A DNA stretch of 23,103 bases, taken from positions 19,861-42,963 of the forward strand of contig DFSO01000009.1 of assembly GCA_002378665.1 (NCBI GenBank), written 5' to 3'. The notes under the pieces were generated by a model. It ran no database searches. It was not told the DNA's origin and saw nothing but the letters and a program-made list of their open reading frames with translations. The translations under genes and the position numbers were made by a program. The stretch's first letter is position 1. Each line of letters starts with the position of its first letter. Source of the stretch: Loktanella sp. UBA3435 (GTDB lineage Bacteria > Pseudomonadota > Alphaproteobacteria > Rhodobacterales > Rhodobacteraceae). This document shows positions 14,565 through 22,126 of this stretch, in pieces.

Positions 14565-16139
14565 TTAACAAATGCCGGCGGTTACATGAATGAGCGTCGG
14601 CCCTTTTGTTTTGAGGGCGGTTTTCACGGCCGCCTGCAAATCGGCCAATGACTTTGGTGCCGCAGTGGCCGCACCGTAGGCCTGCCCCAGCTTCACAAAA
14701 TCAGGGTTCTTTTGGATCACGGCATTGGGCGCGATTTGGGCGCGGACCATGCTGTCCTCAATCTCGCCCAGCTTGCCATTGTCCCAGATGATGATCGGCA
14801 GGGTCAGTTCCAACTCAACGGCAACCATCAACTCTTGCAGCGAATACTGAAAACCATAGTCGCCCGCGATCGCGATCACAGGCTTATCCCCCAACCCGAT
14901 CTTACCGCCGATTGCCGACGGCAGCGCATAGCCCAACGTGCCAAAGCCGTAGGGGTGGTGCCAGTGCCCCGCGTGCGGCATATCCCAGACCTCTTTGGCC
15001 GCATAAGCGAATTGGGTCATGTCAGAGAATATGCGGCAATCTGCGGGAACCGCATTCTGCAAAGCCTTGATCACAGGCAGTAAATTGGGCCGCTCTGCGT
15101 CAATCTCGGCATACCATTTCGCGCGCGCATCAGTCACCTCAACGGCAGTCCAATCGGTATTGGAGCTTTCAGGTAACCCCGCAAGGACCGCAGCCAGCAC
15201 GCCCTTCGCATCGCCAAGAACAGCGAAATCCGCACGGTGCCTGTCAGACAAAACCTCGGGATCAATATCAACCCGCAGCAGCGGCGCGTTATGACCCAAC
15301 GCATCGCGCCACAGGTCCACCTCGGCCAGTTCCGTGCCAACGGCAATCACCAGATCGGCCATGCCAATGATCGCGGCACTGCCCGCGCGCGCCAAGTAAG
15401 AGCCAAAGTTGAGCGGCGTCTCAGGCGCCAAAACGCCCCGTCCAGCATAAGTCGTAAAAGCAGCCGCGCCAGAGCGGGCCAGCACCTCGCGGGCCTCAGC
15501 TGCGGCCGCAACACAGCCGCCACCAAAGATAAACAGCGGGCGTTTGGATTTTGCCAGCATCGCGGCAAGGCCATGGTCATCCGCGACAGGCGGCAAAGCC
15601 AACTTTGCAGCCATTGCCGGAGCCTCATCCGCCAGTGCCCCCAAAACGGAAATCGGCACGGTGATGTGCTTGGGCCGCTTACGCCCAGCCGCAAACTCGG
15701 CCAATGCGCGGTCAATAAGCGCATAGGCCTGCGCCGCCGTCCGTGCAGTCTGCGACCAATCACACACCGTGGCCGCAGCCCCCTCTTGATCCAACATCTG
15801 ATGCAACTGACCATGGGTTGCGGCCACATCATCCAGACAACTGGTGATCACCAACATCGGCACGCTATCGCTATAGGCCTGCCCCATCGGCGTCATGATA
15901 TTGCACAGGCCCGGCCCCGTGATGACATAAGCCACCCCCGGCTTGCCCGTCGCCCGCGCATAGCCGTCAGCCATAAAGCCAGCGCCTTGCTCGTGACGCG
16001 CCAGCACGTGGGTCAAACCCGCCTCTTCGATCCCGCGGTACATCTCTTGGTTATGCACACCCGGAATGCCAAAGATCACCTCAACCCCGCGATCCTTCAA
16101 CATATGAGAAATCTGGGCTCCAAGGGGGCGCTGCGACAT
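14565..16139 (-). CDS. ThDP-dependent decarboxylase, probable 5-guanidino-2-oxopentanoate decarboxylase type
   Basis: A 524-residue thiamine-diphosphate enzyme with the three domains of the acetolactate synthase / pyruvate decarboxylase family. The N-terminal domain has the catalytic glutamate in VLARHEQGAGFMADGYARATG (Glu50) and GPGLCNIMTPMGQAYSDS. The C-terminal ThDP-binding motif is atypical, GDYGFQYSLQELM followed by IIIWDNGKLGEI, instead of GDG and NN. The GDYG form is what I recall for enzymes named 5-guanidino-2-oxopentanoate decarboxylase (AruI-like, arginine transamination pathway). No arginine transaminase gene is nearby, so the substrate is unproven. The ATG at 16139 overlaps the trkH stop by one base (TAATG), with GGAG eight bases ahead; a longer reading to 16226 would lie inside trkH. 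Confidence 0.85.
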   Translation of the reverse strand: MSQRPLGAQISHMLKDRGVEVIFGIPGVHNQEMYRGIEEAGLTHVLARHEQGAGFMADGYARATGKPGVAYVITGPGLCNIMTPMGQAYSDSVPMLVITSCLDDVAATHGQLHQMLDQEGAAATVCDWSQTARTAAQAYALIDRALAEFAAGRKRPKHITVPISVLGALADEAPAMAAKLALPPVADDHGLAAMLAKSKRPLFIFGGGCVAAAAEAREVLARSGAAAFTTYAGRGVLAPETPLNFGSYLARAGSAAIIGMADLVIAVGTELAEVDLWRDALGHNAPLLRVDIDPEVLSDRHRADFAVLGDAKGVLAAVLAGLPESSNTDWTAVEVTDARAKWYAEIDAERPNLLPVIKALQNAVPADCRIFSDMTQFAYAAKEVWDMPHAGHWHHPYGFGTLGYALPSAIGGKIGLGDKPVIAIAGDYGFQYSLQELMVAVELELTLPIIIWDNGKLGEIEDSMVRAQIAPNAVIQKNPDFVKLGQAYGAATAAPKSLADLQAAVKTALKTKGPTLIHVTAGIC

Positions 16140-17587
16140 TAGTTTCTCCAAAAGCTGGTAGTGAATATGACTAAGACGGCCATCAATTCGAGGCGGCCAA
16201 CAAACATCGCGATGGCGATAATCCATTTGGCCGCATCGTTAAGCCCCGCAAAATTGCCAGAAGGCCCGATCTCTGATCCTAATCCCGGTCCGATATTGGC
16301 AATCGCTGTGGCCGCACCCGAGACTGAGGTGATGAAATCAAGACCCGTCAGGCTCAACAGCGTTGCGACCAAACCCAAGGTCAAAAGGAACGCCACAAAG
16401 AACGCCATGACCGAATTAAGGACCTCTTCGGTGATCGGGCGGCCCTGATAGCGTGGGGTGAATACGCCGCTGGGAGAGTGGATCATCCGTATCTGGCTTT
16501 TGACGGACGCGAAGAGCAACTGGTAGCGGAAGACCTTGACCGAACAGGCGGTTGATCCCGCGCAACCGCCGATCAAGCCGATGAAAAAGAACATGACCAC
16601 GGGGAACGTGCCCCACGTCATATAGTCGGCGCTGGCATACCCCGTGCCTGTGATAATCGAGGTCACGTTGAACACGGCTTCTCGGAAGGCAATTTCGGTC
16701 ACGGCACCGTCGCGGCCCCAAACCCATGCGGAAATCAGCATTACGCAGACAAAAATAATCATCAAGAAGGTGTGGATTTGCGTGTCTTTGAGGATCGGCT
16801 CGGCGGTGCCTGCGACCAATTGCACATAGCGGACAAAGGGGAGTGCAGCGAGGATCATAAAGATGGAAGCGGAATAGTGAACAGCCTCGCCGTAATATCC
16901 AAACGAGGCATCCGAATTTGCCATGCCGCCTGTGGATACGGTGGTCATAGCGTGGACCATCGCGTCAAAGTTCCCCATCCCAAAGGCCGAATACACCAAG
17001 GCGCAAGTGATCGTCAGCGCCACATAAATCACCGAAATCTGGCTGGCGATTTCACCTGCGCGGGGCAAGATTTTCCCGCTGGTCTCGAACCCTTCGGTGC
17101 GGAAAATCTGCATACCACCAACGCGCAATTCAGGCAGGAAAACCATCGCGACAACAATGATACCCACGCCGCCAAGCCATTGTAGCATCCCGCGCCAAAG
17201 CTTGATCCCATCGGGCAGCGCCTCTAGCCCGCTGAACACGGTGGCACCTGTTGTGGTCAGCCCCGACATCGCCTCAAAAAACGCATCGGTGAAATTGGCG
17301 TTAGTGGCCCCGATCACAAAAGGGATCGCGCCAAAAAGCGGCAGCGTCAGCCATACAAGCGAGGTCAAAAGGAAGGTTTGCCGCAGGCTTAACCCCGCCT
17401 CGACCCCGTTTGAGCAGGCGAGTGCTATCAACCCGCCCGTCAGCATCGTCACAATCGACGCCTCCAGGAAAACCGTCCAATGGCCGTTTTGGGCATATAA
17501 ATCAGAGGCGAGTGGTGCGAGCATGGTAAACCCAAGCGTCGCAACAAGCAGGCCGATCACATATCCAATAGGGCGAAAATCTAACAT
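16139..17587 (-). CDS. trkH: TrkH-family potassium uptake channel subunit
   Basis: Inner-membrane pore subunit of a Trk/Ktr-type potassium uptake system, normally gated by a cytoplasmic TrkA-type protein that is absent from the window. The 482 residues contain the repeated membrane-pore-membrane units. The four pore-loop segments are recognisable: LTTTGATVFSG, VSTGGMANSD, IITGTGYASADY and GGCAGSTACSVKVFRYQ, each with the conserved filter glycine. The start MLDFRPIGYVIGLL puts the first helix at the N-terminus, and the end falls in the last helix region (MAVLVIFTTSFWRN). The stop overlaps the start of the ThDP decarboxylase by one base, so the two are probably co-transcribed. A 92-nt gap separates it from the gene at 17680. 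Confidence 0.93.
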   Translation of the reverse strand: MLDFRPIGYVIGLLVATLGFTMLAPLASDLYAQNGHWTVFLEASIVTMLTGGLIALACSNGVEAGLSLRQTFLLTSLVWLTLPLFGAIPFVIGATNANFTDAFFEAMSGLTTTGATVFSGLEALPDGIKLWRGMLQWLGGVGIIVVAMVFLPELRVGGMQIFRTEGFETSGKILPRAGEIASQISVIYVALTITCALVYSAFGMGNFDAMVHAMTTVSTGGMANSDASFGYYGEAVHYSASIFMILAALPFVRYVQLVAGTAEPILKDTQIHTFLMIIFVCVMLISAWVWGRDGAVTEIAFREAVFNVTSIITGTGYASADYMTWGTFPVVMFFFIGLIGGCAGSTACSVKVFRYQLLFASVKSQIRMIHSPSGVFTPRYQGRPITEEVLNSVMAFFVAFLLTLGLVATLLSLTGLDFITSVSGAATAIANIGPGLGSEIGPSGNFAGLNDAAKWIIAIAMFVGRLELMAVLVIFTTSFWRN

Positions 17588-17679
17588 GCGGCAGGGTTGG
17601 CCCTCTCTTGTGCTGGTGTCAAGAACCAGCCCCGCAGAGTTGCTAAAATTTCAGCAAGTGAGGTGGCGACGTTTGGCAG

Positions 17680-18501
17680 TTATGGGAATCTACTATTCGT
17701 GGCCGCCACAAGGCTCTGATTAATCGCATCAAACAATGCAGCACTGACGGCTGCGTATCTGGGACAATCCATCATATAAGTATCACCGACCATATAAATA
17801 TCGTTCCAAGACCCCATGCCGCCAAAGACCCACGACGCCTGACATGCGTGCATGAGTTGCTCTGCCTCAGGTGTCAAAGCCCCTGCTGAAGACATATCCC
17901 CCAGATACGATGGCCCCTCTTCGCCTGCGAGCCGCGCCAGTGCGCCTTCAAATGTTTTGGCCCAGTGCAAGTCCATGTCCCGCGCAAAATCGCGAATATC
18001 AATAAGGGCCGCTTTTAACTGCTCCGCCGCCGCCTCAACGGACGAACTTTCGTCGGGAAAAACCTCGTTGAAACCCTGATACTCAACATCCCAAGGCGCA
18101 TCGCCCCCAATATAGCTCCAAACAGGAATCCACGAGGTATCGTGGCCATCGGCGAATTGGGTCGTCAAAGCCCAAACGTTGCCGCCACCCGCAAACGCTG
18201 TCGTTTGCCAATCGTCCGAGCACTCTGTCAGCAGCTTGTTTTCGGGGCGCACCGCACAACTGAGATAACAGCGTTTGAGGCCCATACTCAGGATCGCTTT
18301 CATCCAGTCGTCAGGGCCAGTTGCCATCGTCACACGGGCAGGATTGGGTCGCAGCAGCTTTCTTTTGAGATGAGTAAACGTGACGACACGGCAAAACTTC
18401 ATGCTAGAGTTCTCTGCGAAACTCGACCCCACAGCAGCAGCGCCGGCCACGGAGTTGAGTTTTAAACACAGTGCAATGAGTTGAGCTGTCTCACCGCGCA
18501 T
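17680..18501 (-). CDS. Unrecognised protein downstream of folE2
   Basis: I do not recognise this 273-residue protein. The first 33 residues are weakly hydrophobic (LIALCLKLNSVAGAAAVG) without a clear signal-peptide charge pattern. From Met34 the sequence is a mixed soluble-looking domain with a basic stretch (HLKRKLLRPNPAR), aromatic-rich parts (WIPVWSYIGGDAPWDVEYQG, WVFGGMGSWNDIYMVGD), an acidic helix (ESSSVEAAAEQLKAALIDI) and six or so scattered cysteines. The start is uncertain: the ATG at 18501 lies four bases after the folE2 stop, which suggests coupling but has no good ribosome-binding site; the ATG at 18402 is an alternative. Base composition and third-codon positions look like its neighbours, so recent transfer is not indicated. 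Confidence 0.65.
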   Translation of the reverse strand: MRGETAQLIALCLKLNSVAGAAAVGSSFAENSSMKFCRVVTFTHLKRKLLRPNPARVTMATGPDDWMKAILSMGLKRCYLSCAVRPENKLLTECSDDWQTTAFAGGGNVWALTTQFADGHDTSWIPVWSYIGGDAPWDVEYQGFNEVFPDESSSVEAAAEQLKAALIDIRDFARDMDLHWAKTFEGALARLAGEEGPSYLGDMSSAGALTPEAEQLMHACQASWVFGGMGSWNDIYMVGDTYMMDCPRYAAVSAALFDAINQSLVAATNSRFP

Positions 18502-18505
18502 CGCG

Positions 18506-19717
18506 TTAGCCGACGTGAAACAACGTCTGAAACAGACGCGGATCGATTGAGGCTGAGGCGAACGTCGGCCCTTCGGTCATCACGGACACCGCGTCATGTG
18601 AGTGCAGGCTTTCTTGATGGCTGGCGACCACGCGGAAATCGCCTACGCGCGGATCGGCTTTTAATTGTGCGCAGAACAGACGCGCTGCATCCTCGACAAA
18701 AATCGGGTTGGCCGCGTTCAACTCTGCAAAGGCTTGCTCATCCTCGCGCTTGACCATCACTTGTGTTTCGGTCGGCACAGCCATGCGGGCCATATCGATG
18801 ATATCTTCGAACCACAGGCAATCTTCGTCATCTTTAACCTCGACCGAAATCCGCGCCACGGAGCGCTGCGAATGCGGTGTCGCCAGTTGCCCACGGAACT
18901 GGCGGGCATGTTCGGAGAGTTCGAGCGAGCAAGGGCAAGTGCTTGAGTAAACGTAATCAAGATGCACGATCTTGCGGCGCACGCCTTCCTGTTCCACCAA
19001 TTCCAGCGCGATATCGTAATACTGATAGCCAAACAGGCCAGACCGCAGGCTCTCCACCTTCATCGGAAACGAAAACCGCATCTGGATACGCGCGTCAAAG
19101 CTCTCAAGGTCGGTCTTATATGCATCCAAAGCCCGCTCGATCACCTCAAAGCTAAAGGTCTCCTCCGCCCGTTTGTAAAACGTGCGCATGATGCGGGACA
19201 TGTTGATGCCCTTTTTCTCGGCCTCAAGGCTCACCGTGCCAGTGACGGATGTCTCTAGCTGCAAATCACCGCCGCCACGTTTCTGAAAACGGATCGGCAG
19301 GCGGAAGTTGGAAATTCCAACGTGCTGAATTTGTTGCTTTGAGCCCTTGATCAGGCTCGAAGGTCCATTCTGCAAATCTGGCATCGACGCCTTATAGGCC
19401 TCGTCCACCTCAAAGGCGTCAGGGTATGCCCGTGCCAAAGCAGGGTAATTGCTGACCTCTTGACCCGGGATCAGACGGCTGACCAATGGATCAAGCAGCG
19501 ACACTTCTTCTGGCGTCACTTCGCCAGCCCAGCGCCGCAAAAGCGCAAGTGCTGCCTCAGCTTCGTCGCGTGTCGGTTCACGGTCAAAAATTGGCGTATG
19601 AATAGTCATATCACGGTCCCCCTCGGCTGCATTCGCCCCTTTTACATAGGGGCTCCCATCTGCATTGCGATGATTTTCGTAATAGATACGCGCCAACTCG
19701 GCCCTTGGATCAGTCAT
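18506..19717 (-). CDS. folE2: GTP cyclohydrolase FolE2 (type IB)
   Basis: Converts GTP to 7,8-dihydroneopterin triphosphate, the first step of folate synthesis; type IB enzymes differ from FolE in metal preference. It shows VGISNFRLPI, the cysteine motif YSSTCPCSLELSEHARQ (Cys261), TPHSQRSVARISVEV, VPTETQVMVKREDEQAF and VASHQESLHSHDAV, all expected of this family. The 403-residue reading from 19717 has a strong AAGGAG eight bases before the ATG. A second in-frame ATG at 19609 (MTIHTPIFDREPTR) follows a G-rich site and would give a more usual 367 residues. With folB and folP elsewhere in the window, three folate steps are represented here. Lies 60 nt after metZ and 4 nt before the unrecognised gene. 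Confidence 0.94.
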   Translation of the reverse strand: MTDPRAELARIYYENHRNADGSPYVKGANAAEGDRDMTIHTPIFDREPTRDEAEAALALLRRWAGEVTPEEVSLLDPLVSRLIPGQEVSNYPALARAYPDAFEVDEAYKASMPDLQNGPSSLIKGSKQQIQHVGISNFRLPIRFQKRGGGDLQLETSVTGTVSLEAEKKGINMSRIMRTFYKRAEETFSFEVIERALDAYKTDLESFDARIQMRFSFPMKVESLRSGLFGYQYYDIALELVEQEGVRRKIVHLDYVYSSTCPCSLELSEHARQFRGQLATPHSQRSVARISVEVKDDEDCLWFEDIIDMARMAVPTETQVMVKREDEQAFAELNAANPIFVEDAARLFCAQLKADPRVGDFRVVASHQESLHSHDAVSVMTEGPTFASASIDPRLFQTLFHVG

Positions 19718-19777
19718 TTATCGGTCTCCTTAGGCTGAGCATAGCAGCCCCCACGCCAGTTGCGCGGGGAAATTCGA

Positions 19778-20956
19778 CTAGGCCTTATCAAGCGCCGACA
19801 TCAGGTCCGCAATCAGGTCGGCGGGGTCCTCTAGGCCCACTGACAAGCGGATAGTGCCCATGGAAATCCCAAGGATATCCTTTTGTTCCTGCGGCAAACG
19901 CTGGTGCGTTGTGGTCGCAGGATGGGTCACAATGGATTTGGCATCGGCAAAGTTGTTCGAAATCGTGAATATTTCTAAAGCATTAATGAAACGGAAACAC
20001 GCATCGCGCCCACCCGCCACGTCAAACGCCACAACCGTGCCGCCACTTTCCGCCTGCGAGATCGCAAGCGCGTATTGTGGATGCGCGGGGTGGGTTGGAT
20101 AGCGCAGGGACGTTAGCTTTGCATGACCATGCAGCGCCTCGGCCACCTGCAACGCCGCCGCCGCTTGCGCACGCACACGCAATTCAAGGGTCTCCAGCGA
20201 CTTCAGATGCGTCCAAGCGGTAAAGGGGTTCATCGCCCCGCCTGTGTGCTTCATATAGGTTTCGATCGGGCCACGGATCAATTCGCGTGAGCCGACAATC
20301 GCACCTCCCAGCAAGCGCCCCTGCCCGTCCACATGTTTTGTCGTGGACACCAGCGCCAGATCAACACCGCAGTCTTGCGCATAGGAATAAACAGGCGTCG
20401 CCATCGCATCATCGGCCAGCACAAGCGCGCCGACAGCATGGGCGGCCTTCACGATGTGGCGCATATCAACCACCTCAAGCGTCGGGTTTGAGATGCTCTC
20501 AAAGAACACCAGCTTCGTGTCAGGGCGAATGGCCGCATCCCAAGCGGCGTTATCGGTGCCATCCACAAGCGTAATCTCGACACCAAAGCGGCTTAGAATA
20601 TCCTCAAGCACATACAAACACGAGCCAAACAGCGCACGGGATGAGACAACATGATCGCTGGCCTTCAAGAGCGCCGTCAGCGCCCCACTGACCGCCGCCA
20701 TACCAGAGGTGCAGGCAAAACAATCCTCGTAGCCAAGTAAAGCAGCCATCCGGTCCTCGAACATGCGCACGGTCGGGTTGCCATAGCGGGCATAGATAAA
20801 CTCGTCAGGACCAGATTGAATAAACCGCTGCTCGGCATCCTCGGCGGATTTATACACAAACCCTTGGGTCATAAACATCGCCTCGGACACCTCGCCATAT
20901 TGGCTGCGGCGTGTGCCTGTGTGAATGGCTTTGGTGCGCTTGCTCCAGTTTGTCAT
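19778..20956 (-). CDS. metZ: O-succinylhomoserine sulfhydrylase
   Basis: PLP enzyme of the Cys/Met metabolism family, forming homocysteine from O-succinylhomoserine and sulfide in methionine synthesis. Motifs: YARYGNPTVRMFEDRMAALLG, CFACTSGMAAV, FFESISNPTLEV, LADDAMATP holding the PLP-nitrogen aspartate, STTKHVDGQGR with the Schiff-base lysine (near residue 207), and a C-terminal SNNFADAKSIVTHPATTTH. The 392-residue length fits. The ATG at 20956 (MTNWSKRTKAIHTGTRRS) is chosen because AGGAGA lies five bases ahead; the longer frame to 20995 would run into the terminator. The upstream SAM-II aptamer and terminator strongly support a methionine role and repression by S-adenosylmethionine. Related activities such as cystathionine gamma-synthase are less likely. 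Confidence 0.95.
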   Translation of the reverse strand: MTNWSKRTKAIHTGTRRSQYGEVSEAMFMTQGFVYKSAEDAEQRFIQSGPDEFIYARYGNPTVRMFEDRMAALLGYEDCFACTSGMAAVSGALTALLKASDHVVSSRALFGSCLYVLEDILSRFGVEITLVDGTDNAAWDAAIRPDTKLVFFESISNPTLEVVDMRHIVKAAHAVGALVLADDAMATPVYSYAQDCGVDLALVSTTKHVDGQGRLLGGAIVGSRELIRGPIETYMKHTGGAMNPFTAWTHLKSLETLELRVRAQAAAALQVAEALHGHAKLTSLRYPTHPAHPQYALAISQAESGGTVVAFDVAGGRDACFRFINALEIFTISNNFADAKSIVTHPATTTHQRLPQEQKDILGISMGTIRLSVGLEDPADLIADLMSALDKA

Positions 20957-20980
20957 CGTCGTCTCCTGCAAGGGGGCAAT

Positions 20981-21013
20981 AAAAAACCCCGACACCGGTC
21001 AAGGGTATCGGGG
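20981..21013 (-). terminator. Attenuator-type intrinsic terminator in the metZ leader
   Basis: On the minus strand CCCCGATACC (21013-21004) pairs with GGTGTCGGGG (20996-20987) with one wobble around a seven-base loop, followed by six T residues. It lies between the SAM-II aptamer and metZ, 25 nt before the start codon. An alternative hairpin, AGGGT (21025-21021) with ACCCT (21006-21002), would use part of the terminator's first arm and could be the antiterminator. Confidence 0.85.
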
Positions 21014-21027
21014 CTTGCGCACCCTAT

Positions 21028-21082
21028 CCCTCTTTAGCGGCATATTTAACGTGGCCCGCAATCCGGTAACAAATCGCCACGC
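21028..21082 (-). promoter_or_regulatory. SAM-II riboswitch aptamer
   Basis: The minus strand holds CGTGGC (21081-21076) and GCCACG (21055-21050), a perfect six-pair P1. Between and after them come the conserved SAM-II stretches GATTTG, CCGGATTGC, CACGTTAAATA and GCTAAA in the order expected for this pseudoknot. SAM-II aptamers are known from alphaproteobacterial met genes, including metA and metZ leaders. When S-adenosylmethionine is bound the gene is switched off; here the terminator directly downstream points to transcriptional control. Recognition is by consensus and pairing, by eye. Confidence 0.88.
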
Positions 21083-21087
21083 CGCAA

Positions 21088-21116
21088 GGGTTACGCCTGC
21101 TGCAATGCGGCGTCAA
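21088..21116 (-). promoter_or_regulatory. Candidate promoter of metZ
   Basis: On the minus strand TTGACG (21116-21111), a 17-nt spacer and TAACCC (21093-21088) give a strong -35 and weak -10. The predicted start, about seven bases downstream near 21081, coincides with the first base of the riboswitch P1 stem, which supports the assignment. Confidence 0.5.
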
Positions 21117-21195
21117 GATAGTGAAGATTTTAACTGGTAAGGAGATGTTAGCTCTTTGGCGCAATGGTGATGGAACAAAGTCATAGGAGGCAATC

Positions 21196-21519
21196 ATGCA
21201 ATTTCGTCCCCACCGTTACCGCACCGAATTCCCCACCGTCTTCAGCACGCCCATGGGAAATGTGAATGCGGTCATCAACGACGTGAATGAAACGGGTGCA
21301 CTTGTCTCAATTTCGCAACCCTTACAACGGGGTCACAAAATCCGCGTGAGTTTTCTCAACAATCACATCGACGCAATCGTGCAATGGTCGTTGCGTGGCA
21401 AATGCGGCATCTCTTTCCGCCCCCAACTGACCATCGCGCAAGTCGATATGCTGCGGTATAAACAAGGCGGGCATCGCGGTATCAGACATAGCTCAACGGG
21501 GTATGCTGAAATGCGCTAA
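21196..21519 (+). CDS. Small PilZ-like domain protein
   Basis: A 107-residue single-domain protein resembling PilZ, the c-di-GMP receptor fold. The core beta-barrel pattern is seen in VNAVINDVNETGALVSISQ, GHKIRVSFL and IDAIVQWSLRGKCGISFRPQL. The two c-di-GMP contact motifs are imperfect: the N-terminal region has arginines at 4, 7 and 9 but no R-x-x-x-R, and the second motif is D-V-N-E-T-G instead of (D/N)-x-S-x-x-G. It may therefore bind the ligand weakly or not at all. AGGAGG stands five bases before the ATG. It ends in a four-base convergent overlap with ispZ. No partner gene gives a hint of the process it regulates. Confidence 0.8.
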   Translation: MQFRPHRYRTEFPTVFSTPMGNVNAVINDVNETGALVSISQPLQRGHKIRVSFLNNHIDAIVQWSLRGKCGISFRPQLTIAQVDMLRYKQGGHRGIRHSSTGYAEMR

Positions 21520-22115
21520 GCTTCTGGTTCAATCAGATACTTCTGCAAAAGTACGATCTGCGACCAAAGAAACAGGAACAGAACGACCGGAAAGGCAAAG
21601 GTTTCCAGCTTGACCCAAAGCTCTGTGGTTTGCGTGCGCCAAATGTATTCGTTTGCGAGCGCCATCGCCCCAAACATTGCAACCAATCGGCGCGTGAGGA
21701 TCATCCAACCCTCTTTTTCCATCGGGAGGCAATCCTCCATGATATAGCGTAGATAGCTTTGCCCACGCAAAAGACCGATACCAAGAATCGCGGCAAAAAC
21801 ACCGTAAACGATACTGGTCTTCATCTTGAAAAACCGCTCATCGTTGAAATAGGCCGTCAGGCCGCCAAAGAAAATTACCATAAAGGCGGTAAAGACCTGC
21901 ATTCGGCTCAACTTGCCCGACAACTTCCAAAGGATCGCCATTGAAACCAGCAAGATCGGGACAAACACCAAGGTCGCTACGATAAAGCCGGAATAATCCG
22001 TGCCGCCAAACGTATATGTGTTTTCCTTAATCCGCAGATAAATAAGGAAAAACACGAGAGTTGGCCCAAGCTCCAAAACCTGCTTCAAAATTGGATTGAT
22101 CTGTTTTCCGGCCAT
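21516..22115 (-). CDS. ispZ: Inner membrane septation protein, YciB/IspZ family
   Basis: A 199-residue integral membrane protein of the IspZ/YciB family, implicated in cell division and envelope integrity in other proteobacteria; its biochemical role is not settled. The N-terminal signature INPILKQVLELGPTLVFFLIY is present, followed by several more hydrophobic helices, a central FFGGLTAYFNDERFFKMKTSIVYG motif, and ALANEYIWR with FAFPVVLFLFLWSQIVLL near the end. I choose the ATG at 22115 (MAGKQINP) because GAGGGAG lies about six bases before it; an in-frame ATG at 22130 overlaps the upstream stop but has poorly spaced signals. Last gene of the ftsY-EamA-ispZ cluster and convergent with the PilZ-like gene. 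Confidence 0.94.
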   Translation of the reverse strand: MAGKQINPILKQVLELGPTLVFFLIYLRIKENTYTFGGTDYSGFIVATLVFVPILLVSMAILWKLSGKLSRMQVFTAFMVIFFGGLTAYFNDERFFKMKTSIVYGVFAAILGIGLLRGQSYLRYIMEDCLPMEKEGWMILTRRLVAMFGAMALANEYIWRTQTTELWVKLETFAFPVVLFLFLWSQIVLLQKYLIEPEA

Positions 22116-22126
22116 GTTGGTCTCCC

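Noticed and set aside
14565..16139. Calling the ThDP enzyme IlvB (acetolactate synthase large subunit), given ilvC in the window
   Set aside because: It is 524 residues, lacks a companion small-subunit gene, is about 13 kb from ilvC, and its GDYG cofactor motif fits the AruI-like group better.
17588..17679. A six-pair stem (GCTGGT/ACCAGC) upstream of trkH as a regulatory element
   Set aside because: Too short and without a T-run or known motif; such stems occur by chance.
19718..19777. A GC-rich hairpin between metZ and folE2 as a terminator
   Set aside because: The minus-strand stem CCCCGCG/CGTGGGG is short, contains a wobble and is not followed by a T-run; read-through to folE2 seems as likely.
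21145..21186. A 13-codon frame starting after AAGGAG upstream of the PilZ-like gene, as a leader peptide
   Set aside because: The AAGGAG touches the ATG with no spacing, and the peptide has no attenuator-like composition; the AGGAGG that follows clearly serves the PilZ-like gene.
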